64,000 nt of DNA, taken from positions 62,001 to 126,000 of the forward strand of contig VLTN01000063.1 in assembly GCA_008330645.1 (NCBI GenBank), read 5' to 3'. Source of the DNA: Cafeteria roenbergensis (lineage: Eukaryota > Sar > Bigyra > Bicosoecida > Cafeteriaceae). Below the pieces are notes generated by a model that was not told the DNA's origin, did no database searches, and saw nothing but the letters and a program-made list of their open reading frames with translations. The translations under genes and the position numbers were made by a program. Shown in pieces: positions 47,850-58,400 of the stretch; the stretch's first letter is position 1; each line of letters starts with the position of its first letter.

Positions 47850-49015
47850 TTCAGCTTGGCAAGGCCAGGTTTGCCTCCAAGTTGCAGCAGTCGCAGGCCG
47901 GCGAGTCACAAGATTTTGCGCGGCGACTGAGGGAGATCGCGACGCATGCGCTGCAGTCCTCTGCTGACCATGCGGGCAGGTCAGCGCAAGCCCCCGAGGA
48001 GGAGCCCCGGTTCAGGACGACGCGCAGCAGTGCTGCCGGCGCGTCCGAGGGCGGGGACCACGCGGCTCCCGGGACCGACGCCGAAGGGTCCGAGGAGGCG
48101 GAGGGCGGCCACGAGCAGGCCGACGCCGAAGGGCCCGAGGAGGCGGAGGGCGGCCACGAGCAGGCCGACGCCGAAGGGCCCGAGGAGGCGGAGGGCAGCC
48201 AAGAGCAGGCCGACGCCGAAGGGTCCGCGGAGGCGGAGGGCGACACAGAGCAGGCTGGCCCAGAGGAGGAGAAGGAGACCGAGCCCGCAGAACGCGATGA
48301 AGGCGGCAGCGACGAGAGCGGCAATAGCGAAGGGGACATCGGGGACTTGGCTCGCGACCGAGTGCTCCCTGCTTCCCCCCGCGAGGCGACTGCAGGCGCG
48401 CCCTCATCCGCTTCGAAACTCGACCAAATGCTGGACTCGCGTGCCTCGCAGATTACAGCAGCGGTTGAAAACCGGCAGCCCGAGCCGTCGTATGGCCTCG
48501 GCGCTTTGGACCTGCTGGGGGAGGCCGACGATGCGGCAGACGTGCTGCCGGCTGATGGCGAAGACGCCATGTTCGAGCCCGTGCGCGGTAGCCAGCAGCC
48601 GCGCTTCGACACGGGCGCAGACGGCATCGCCGCGGCATCGAGGCGCTCCCAGCACGCGAACATGGTGGCGGGGCGCGCAGCACAGACAGGAACGGGTGCT
48701 GCAGACCCGGCAGCCCTGGACTACGTTGCAGCGGCGCCGCTGCCCGTCGTCGAGCACCGTCTGAGCCCGCGGGACCACTTCCGCCTGCAGCACCGGCTCA
48801 ACCGCGTGACCATGTTCTACAAGGTGTACCAGCACGTCATGGACGCGCTCGAGGACGTGTGCCAAGGCCTGCTTCCGCGGCTGACGGCAAAGTCGTGCGG
48901 ACCAATCTACGCGCGGGCGCAGCTGATGACCATGTGGATGCAGCACGGCTACCAGGCGGACGAAATCTGCACGAAGATGGCCATGTGCATGAGCCGCTAC
49001 TTTGATGTTGAGTGA
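45791..49015 (+). CDS. Large secreted protein with a split saposin-B cysteine pattern
   Basis: Exon 1 45791-45955 encodes a signal peptide (MPGDRAVLLLGLLAMAFCAG); the donor is GTGAGG, intron 236 bases, and exon 2 starts at 46192 (acceptor GTGCGCAG, phase 0). Exon 2 begins FTKRSLKMYMFTSRKCALCE, continuing YVVEMVDRKLQNN: the first helix and first two cysteines of a saposin-B fold. The C-terminus has VYQHVMDALEDVCQGLLPRL, TAKSCGPIYARAQLMTMWM and YQADEICTKMAMC: cysteines three to six in correct spacing. About 870 Ala/Ser/Pro/Glu-rich residues lie between. The frame changes near 47800: the first part is read in one frame to the (CAG)16 tract, the second in the next frame from that tract on, where a TAG ends exactly at its left edge and could be a splice acceptor. 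I could not choose a donor. Saposin domains bind lipids; the role here is unknown. Confidence 0.6.
47801..47848 (+). repeat. (CAG)16 microsatellite at a coding-frame change
   Basis: Sixteen perfect CAG triplets. In the downstream coding frame they give Gln16 leading into IQLGKARFASKLQQSQAG. In the upstream frame the same bases read as Ala and the frame then drifts into unlikely protein. Triplet slippage alone cannot cause the change, so an intron or a one-base difference nearby is needed. Confidence 0.95.
48077..48256 (+). repeat. Four 45-bp tandem repeats coding DAEGPEEAEGGHEQA
   Basis: Units start at 48077, 48122, 48167 and 48212, each coding a 15-residue acidic unit in frame. The first three are nearly identical; the fourth is more diverged. 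This lies in the acidic middle part of the saposin-like protein. Confidence 0.93.
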
Positions 49016-49350
49016 ACGAGCCTTCGCGCGCCGCAGGTTGCGAAAACGTTGTTGGGCGCCAAGCCAGCCCCACCCCCCCAAGTCCGTCGCCTCGGCGCAG
49101 CCCACTCGCAAAAGGGCCCCCTCACGCGCCTCGTCCCCGGAGCGCCCCGCCTGCGCTGCGGAACCAGTGGAGCCTCCTGCGGGTCCCACTCGCGCCGGGG
49201 GCGCGGGTCGCTCGAGCATCGCAGGCGATGTAAGGCGGCCTGCATATATGCGCGCCGCAGGCCGGCGGCCGGCCACCTGTGACATCGCCAGCTTTGCCCG
49301 ACGTCTTTCCGGCAGGCGAAGGCTCGCACCTCATCTGTCGGAAGGACAGG
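49016..49350 (+). promoter_or_regulatory. Promoter region of ATP synthase beta, TATA-like box
   Basis: 335 bases between the saposin-like gene's stop and the ATP synthase beta start. A GCATATATGCG palindrome at 49242-49252, in otherwise very GC-rich DNA, lies about 100 bases upstream of the ATG and resembles a TATA box. Its use is not shown. Confidence 0.4.
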
Positions 49351-52157
<2,807 letters not shown>

Positions 52158-52927
52158 GCTGGAACAGCCCTCTAGCCTCGAGCGGAACGGTGCCCCTCGC
52201 CGCGGTGGCCACATTGCGGCTTGCCTTCTTGCTGCGCGCCCCACAACGATCTCTTTCCGCTCCCGCCCTTAGGGTGGGTGGGGAGCCAGCGTGTTTGCAA
52301 GCTATGCGTGTGGTGTGACCCGCGGGACGCCTCAGAGGGGAAGCCATACCCTTTGAGGACGACCTGACTCCTTCCTCTCTCCAACCAAGGCCTTTCGACT
52401 ATGCCGAGCTTGTGCCCGATGCCCACACGCTCGCAGCCTGAGATCCGCGCGAAGACATGCTGGCCAGCCACCGCGTTCGCGGTTCGGTTGACACACAAGT
52501 GCGAGAGCGCCAGGTTTTCCACTGCAATTCGGAGTGTGTGGAAGAAACGGCGCGGAAGGGGTTCCGGGGCAAAACCGTCCTAAGCGGAATTTGGACATGG
52601 GCGGGCGCCGTCGTGCGGCACCACAAACACATCCAAGCATATCCGCGCCGAGCCAAGCTTCAGGGACATTGGGGCAGCAGGGAGTTGCCTCGACCGCGCT
52701 CTGCAAGCGCTGTTTCCTGCCTTGTGACCACGGAGCTTGCGACTCCAGGTCAGGAACAAGGCAGGCAAACGGGGCTCGCGAGCTGCAGCCGAGAAGCGAC
52801 CCCGGCAGCCCCGTCCCAAAGTTGGGGCAGAAGGCCAGGTTGACATCAGTGGGGTGGGGAGGGGAGGGGAGGGAACAACGTTCTCGCGGGTGCCTCACGG
52901 CAGCCCAGAGGAGGTCCCGATGGGAGC
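52158..52927. other. Intergenic between convergent ATP synthase beta and protease genes
   Basis: 770 bases between two stop codons. It contains both 3' flanks, is somewhat less GC-rich than the genes, and has a G-rich stretch near 52852-52876. I see no gene or RNA here. Confidence 0.45.
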
Positions 52928-54508
52928 TCAGGCGACGGGGTACGAGGCCATCTTGAGCATGCCGCACTGGCCCTGGCCGCGGTTGTAGCTGGCGCCGCGG
53001 CCGAGCAGGATGTAGCCCTTGAGGCCCCAAGAGGCGCCCCACGAGTTCTTCACCTTGTAGAAGTCATCGCCGTTCTGGCTGCCGTAGCCGACGGCAAGCA
53101 CGCCGTGGTCGAGGGAGGTGCCGCAGGCGTTGGAGGTGAGCACACCGCCGGTGTAGAACTGGAAAGCGGACTGGTCGGCCTGGATGGCCACAGACACGGG
53201 CTGCTGAGCGATAGCCGACATCATGGCGCTGTCGGAGTTCTGGGGCACGTCCTTGTAGCCGGAGATGGTGGCCACCTCCTTGCACGAGCTGGAGCGGCAG
53301 GTGCCGTCACGCGCCTCGTACGGGTAGCCCTCCTCGGAGCACAGGCCGCCGGCGGAGATGATGTACTGGAACGCGCTGTCCATGAGGCCGCCGTTGCAGC
53401 CCTGGTTGCCGAAGCTGCCGGCGCAGTCCACGAGCTGCTGCTCGGAGAGGCTGGGGAGCTTGCCGCTGTTGAGGAAGACGGCGCCCTCCATGGAGCCGGT
53501 GGCGGAGAAGGCCCAGCACGAGCCGCACTGGCCCTGGTTCTTCACGGGGGTCACGGCGCCCTTCTCGGTCCAGTCCACGGACGTGGGGATGCCCACGGCG
53601 CGCAGGTGCGAGAGCTCGTAGTTCTTGGGGCCGTGGTTGCCGCGGAAGCCGCCGATGTACTTGGCGGCGAACTCGTCCTCGGTGAGGTCCGAGAACATGT
53701 TGAGGCCCATGGTCCAGGAGTGGCCGGCGGCGTTGTGCGCGACCACCTTGGCGGCGTTCTGGCGGAACACGTTGAAGCGCATGGTCTCCTCCTCTGCGGC
53801 AACGCAAGCGGTCGGGCGGGCGGGCAGGCGGGAGCGAGGGACGGGCAGGGGTCGGGAAGGGCCGGGTGGGGGAACAGGGAGAGGAAGGACGGGATCATCT
53901 CAGCGTGCGGTCGAGTTCAACATGTGGGGTGGGCCCACAGGTTGATGCGCGGGGGCTTGTTGATGTGCAACGTTGCAGCCACGCGTCAAGTGCAACTTGA
54001 ACCGCGCCGCCCCCCAACTTGCAGTCCCGCGCGCCCTCAACTTGACCAACCGCGGTCCCCACGCGGCTTGCGAGCACAGGGCATGCCCGCTGCGCGCGCG
54101 GGCAGCCCCCGGGGGTGCGCCCGTTGCCGCGGGCGGCGCGGGCTGGCCGGCACGTCAGCGGGGGCGGGTCGCAGCCAGTCGCAAACTCCAGTTGAAGTTC
54201 AAGCTGCGACCCCGCGGCGCCCTCCCACACCGGCGCGCGGGCCAGCTGCAGGCTGAGCGCGGGCCGCTGCTGCAGCTGGAAGGCGCTGGCGCCAGCAGGC
54301 GGTGCTGCTGGCGGCGGCGGGGCCTCGGGGCGCGCGTGGTTCAACTTGTGCCGCCGAACGTGCGGAGCTCGAAAACCCAACAAGTCTCACCGTGGGTGCC
54401 GTAGGCGCGGCCGAACTGGCGCTTCCAGTCGCCGAAGATGCGCTCGTGGTTGAGCGTCATGGCGGAGGCCGCGGCCACAAGGGCAAGGATGCTGGCGATG
54501 AGGCGCAT
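52928..54508 (-). CDS. Cathepsin L-like papain-family cysteine protease
   Basis: Lysosomal or vacuolar protease with signal peptide, propeptide and mature domain, 327 residues. Exon 1 54508-54391 encodes [20 protein letters not shown] (signal peptide) and the start of the prodomain ([15 protein letters not shown]); exon 2 is 53793-52928. The junction rebuilds [20 protein letters not shown], an ERFNIN-type propeptide helix, which confirms the 597-base intron (donor GTGAGA, acceptor CCGCAG). [13 protein letters not shown] is the GNFD-like segment. The mature enzyme starts near [20 protein letters not shown]. The catalytic triad is Cys132 (QCGSCWAFS), His269 ([10 protein letters not shown]) and Asn290 (KNSWGASWG), with the Gln of KNQGQCG as oxyanion residue. 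All disulfide cysteines of the family appear present. Expected to be active. Confidence 0.95.
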
Positions 54509-54915
54509 GGTCGTGGGTCTGGTAGCACGAGGCTCAGAGTGCCCCCCGACGGGCGTCCCTTGCTGCCGGTCCCTGCAGCTCTGCCAAACCCTAACCCGCG
54601 CGTGCAGCGAGGCTCTGCCGCGAGCCGATGCTTTTTGACACCGCGGCCGCGCCGCCCGGCGGGCAGGGCCGGCTGCGACCGAGCCGGCGCAGCTTCCGGC
54701 CGGGGACCGGAGGGCGCGTGCGCTGGGCGGCTGGTTTCCAAGGCTCGCAGCGCCCGGCCACGGGCTGATCGGCGCAGGCCGTGGGCATGTTGCTGCTCTC
54801 GGCGGCCTCCTGGCGCGCTCCCTCGCGGCGCTCAGCGCCGGAGGCAAACTGGCGCGGGCTCTGATGCCCGCGCAGCAAAAGCAAAAAGCAGAGTCCCTCG
54901 ACGAAAGCGCCGCAG
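54509..54915. other. Upstream region of the cathepsin gene
   Basis: About 400 bases between the protease start and the tRNA gene's terminator. It holds the protease promoter. No other feature recognised. Confidence 0.45.
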
Positions 54916-54920
54916 AAAAA
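54916..54920 (-). terminator. Pol III terminator of tRNA-Leu
   Basis: On the minus strand a run of five T lies six bases after the tRNA 3' end, the standard RNA polymerase III stop signal. Confidence 0.85.
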
Positions 54921-54926
54921 TTCGTT

Positions 54927-55010
54927 GCAGACGCCAGGATTTGAACCAGGGACTCCCGAAGGAATACGGACTTAAGCCGCACGCGTTAAACCAAACTCCG
55001 CCACATCTGC
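54927..55010 (-). tRNA. trnL-UAA: tRNA-Leu (anticodon UAA)
   Basis: 84 bases, class II with a long variable arm. The acceptor stem is GCAGATG with CGTCTGC (seven pairs, one G-U). The D arm has a three-pair GCG/CGC stem and GG in the loop. The anticodon stem TGCGG/CCGTA encloses CTTAAGT, giving anticodon TAA. The variable arm can form TCC/GGA. The T arm reads CCTGG TTCAAAT CCTGG, which leaves a U-U mismatch at pair 51-63. Internal A and B boxes (TGGCGGAGTTTGG, GGTTCAAATCC) fit Pol III. No intron; CCA is not encoded, as in eukaryotes. The anticodon is for UUA, a codon that must be rare in such GC-rich genes. Confidence 0.93.
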
Positions 55011-55461
55011 TCGAGCACTGAGCAACAGGTAGTTTTGCTTATCTATGTTTGTCAAGTTGCTCAAGCTCAAAAGCGACGGCGGTTCGCCTCCGCCTCGCCC
55101 TCCTGCGCAGGCGAGCGAAATGAGCAAACTGCTCCGTAGCGACGTCCACCGCCCCGCCGTGCTTGCTCGGCGCTGTGGGCGCGTTGCAGAGCAGGGCAGG
55201 CAGAAACTCCAGCAGACCAAACAATCGCTCCTGCGCCGTCTGTCCGTTTTTGCCCGCGCGCTGCAGCCGCGCGCTCACTCCCCGGCTGAGGCCAACGAGG
55301 GGACCTGGCACTGATACGCACCGCTCGGCTCGCACTCTTGCCTGCGACTCTGCTCCAAAGGGCCTCGCAGTCCTCGCGCCCGGAAACGCCGCGCGTCGGC
55401 TGCAGCCACCATCGCTGCGGCATCGCAGAGGCGGCCGCCGGCAGCGTAGCCCAGGCGCACG
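55011..55461. other. Region between tRNA-Leu and the IQ protein gene
   Basis: 451 bases. It holds the upstream side of the tRNA gene and the promoter or leader of the IQ protein gene. An AT-richer patch lies just upstream of the tRNA (55021-55075). No further feature seen. Confidence 0.45.
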
Positions 55462-58400
55462 ATGGACGCCGCCTTTGCGGGGGAATCAAAGGGCGAGGAA
55501 GGGAGGGCCGCAGCCCCGGCGCGAGCGCACGGGGGCGGCGCCGCCGAGCGCGGCAGGGGCCCGGCGGAGGGCGGGATGGCAGGTCGCCAGCAGCGTCGTC
55601 GCGCTTCGCCAGGCGAGCCCGGGGACGAGAGCGACGAGGACGTGCTGGACTTTGAGGTTCGGCGCATGTACGCGGCCATGGTGAGCCGGCAGGAGCGCGA
55701 CTTCCGGCTGCGAATGAACGCGGTCCTGGCGGACGACGATGCGTTGCGGCACATTGCCAAGGTCGCGGCTGTCGGGGCGCACAACCACCTCCCGCCGCCC
55801 TCCTCGGTGTCTGGCCCGACCGGGCTCGTTGCGGACAAGTACGACGCCCAGGCGCTGCTGCGCGCCCGCCTTCAGGAGGCGGGCGGGGGCGGGCGAGACG
55901 GAGCGTTGCCCCGCGGCGCGTACCGTCGCGCGCTCCTGGCCGGCGGGCGCGCGACTGCCGCCGGTGTCATGTCCGTGTCGGCGAGCAACTCGGCCCTGCG
56001 CAACGAGAACGAGTGGCAGGGCACTGCCTCGGCGATGCGGCTGCACCACGTCACGCGGCCGCCGCAGTTCGCCGACGTGATTCGGAACAGCCACGCCGAC
56101 GACGGCAGCGATGACGGGGCCCCCGCCGGGACGGCGGCGAGAGGCCCCAGGGCACCCGGCGGCAGGCGCGCTGGTGGCTTCCGGGGATCGGACACGGTGA
56201 CCGCCGCTGCCATAGCGCTGCTCGGCCCGCCGCCGGAGAGCTCTGCCGCAAGCCCGCCCCGCATGACCGACGAGGAGCTCCAGAGGGCCATGGCGGAGGT
56301 GGGGGGCCTCGGCGGCGGCGGCGGGTCCTTCGGGCAGGCCGCAGGTGGCCGCGGCGCCGCCGGTCGCTTCGGCGCGTCCGACGGCGGCGCGTTCGACGGC
56401 GGCCCTGGTGGCAGAGCCGGAAAGGGACGTCGGCGGGGTCCGCACGGACAGCGACGTCGGCGCGGTCCGTCCCCCGTCCGCGGCGGCCAGCATGCAGAGC
56501 TGGATGCGAGGCTGGCGTTGGTTGGGGCCGGCAGAGCCTCCGCCTGGGACAGCGGCTCTACCTCCCGCCTCGTGATGCCGCGGGCGGACCCCGCCGACAG
56601 GGGCGCGGAGACGGACCGGCCGCGGGAGGCAGCTGACGACGTGGAGGGGCGGGCAGAGCTGCCCTTGTCGGCCCGGCAGAGGCGCGGGGGCAGCAGGGGC
56701 CGCGTCCGCGGGTCCGGGCGGAAGGACCACCTGCCGTCGTGGTGGGGGCGGCAGGAGCGAAGGCGGGCGGCGGCCATCGAGCGCGAGGCGGCCCTCGCCA
56801 CTGAGCGCCTGGTGACGGCCCGGCGGCTGCGGGAGGCCAAGCGTCTCGCCCAGGAGGAGAGCGCAGCCGAGGCCGAGAGACGCGCCGCGGAGCAGCACGC
56901 GGCGGCGGCGGCGGCGGCCAAGGCACGGCGGGAGGGGCTGCTGGCCGCGCGGCGGCGCAGGCAGGAGGAAGCCGCCGCCGCCACGCGCATCCAGACCGCC
57001 GCTCGGGGCAGGCTGGCGAGGAGGAGGGCCGGCAGAGCCAGGGCCGCCAGGCGGATGCGCCAGGAGGTGGCTGCCGCCATCGCCATCCAGCGCATCGCCA
57101 AGGGATGGCTCTGCCGGACGCAGCTGCGACGGCTCGCGCAGGCCAAGGAGGCGGCCGCCGTGAAGCTGCAGGCTGGCGCCCGCGGAATGTTTGCGCGGAA
57201 GCAAGCATTGGACCTGAAGGCTGCGAAACGCCGCCAGGAGGAGCAGGAGGCCGCCGTGAAGCTGCAGGCTGGCGCCCGCGGAATGTTTGCGCGGAAGCAA
57301 GCATTGGACCTGAAGGCTGCGAAACGCCGCCAGGAGGAGCAGGAGGCCGCCGTGAAGCTGCAGGCTGGCGCCCGCGGAATGTTTGCGCGGAAGCAAGCAT
57401 TGGACCTGAAGGCTGCGAAACGCCGCCAGGAGGAGGAGGCGGCCGCAGTGAAGATTCAGGCTGGCGCCAGAGGAGCGATGGCCCGTCGCTTGGCGGCGCG
57501 AGAGGCGGCTGCGCAGACGCGGCGCAAGTGGGAGGAGGAGGAGGCCGCCGTGAAGCTGCAGGCTGGTGCCCGCGGCATGCTTGCGCGGAAGGAAACATTC
57601 CGATTGAAGGAGGAGAAGCGGAAGCAGGCGGAGGAGGAGGCGGCCGCCGTGAAGCTGCAGGCTGGGGCCCGCGGCATGCTTGCGCGGAAGGAAACATTCC
57701 GATTGAAGGAGGAGAAGCGGAAGCAGGCGGAGGAGGAGGCGGCCGCCGTGAAGCTGCAGGCTGGGGCCCGCGGCATGCTTGCGCGGAAGGAAACATTCCG
57801 ATTGAAGGAGGAGAAGCGGAAGCAGGCGGAGGAGGAGGCGGCCGCCGTGAAGCTGCAGGCTGGGGCCCGCGGCATGCTTGCGCGGAAGGAAACATTCCGA
57901 TTGAAGGAGGAGCGCGAGGCCAAGGCGGCCAAGAGCGCCGCGGCGGCCACGTCGATCCAGAGCTTCTACATCGCCCGGCGGGACAGGCGCAAGTTCGAGC
58001 GGTCGGAGGGGGACAGGTTGCCCCTGGAGGCCGAGCTGAGGACTGCGGGAGCGGTTGCCAGGGCGGCTGTCACCGGCGGGGACTTGGATTTGCTCACAGC
58101 GGCCGCCGCAAAGGGGTGGCTCGCTCGCACCCGGCTGGCGGCTCTGAAGCGCCAAGCCTGGCAGGAGGCGGAGGCCGCGGCGGAGGCGGCGATGCATCGC
58201 CGGGCGCACGCAGCGGTCCTGCTAGCGGCAAAGAAGGCAGCCGCTGGCTCTGCCGGGCCGGACGCCTTCCGGGAGGGGCTGACGGACGCCTCTGCCGCCG
58301 GCTCCGCGGCCTCAGGCTCGGCCGAGGGGGCCGGGAACAGCTTCAGCTCTGCCGGCGGCGGGGATGACGCTCTGGCGGAGGCGGCGGTGGCGGGATCGGC

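Noticed and set aside
46300-48770. Treating the middle of the saposin-like gene as one large intron
   Set aside because: Two long frames with reasonable protein composition and in-frame 45-bp repeats cover it, and I found no strong GTGAG-type donor at the saposin break; kept as an open alternative, not as the main model.
55486-58209. Minus-strand frame of 907 codons opposite the IQ protein
   Set aside because: It is the Leu/Pro/Arg-rich antisense of clear IQ repeats on the plus strand.
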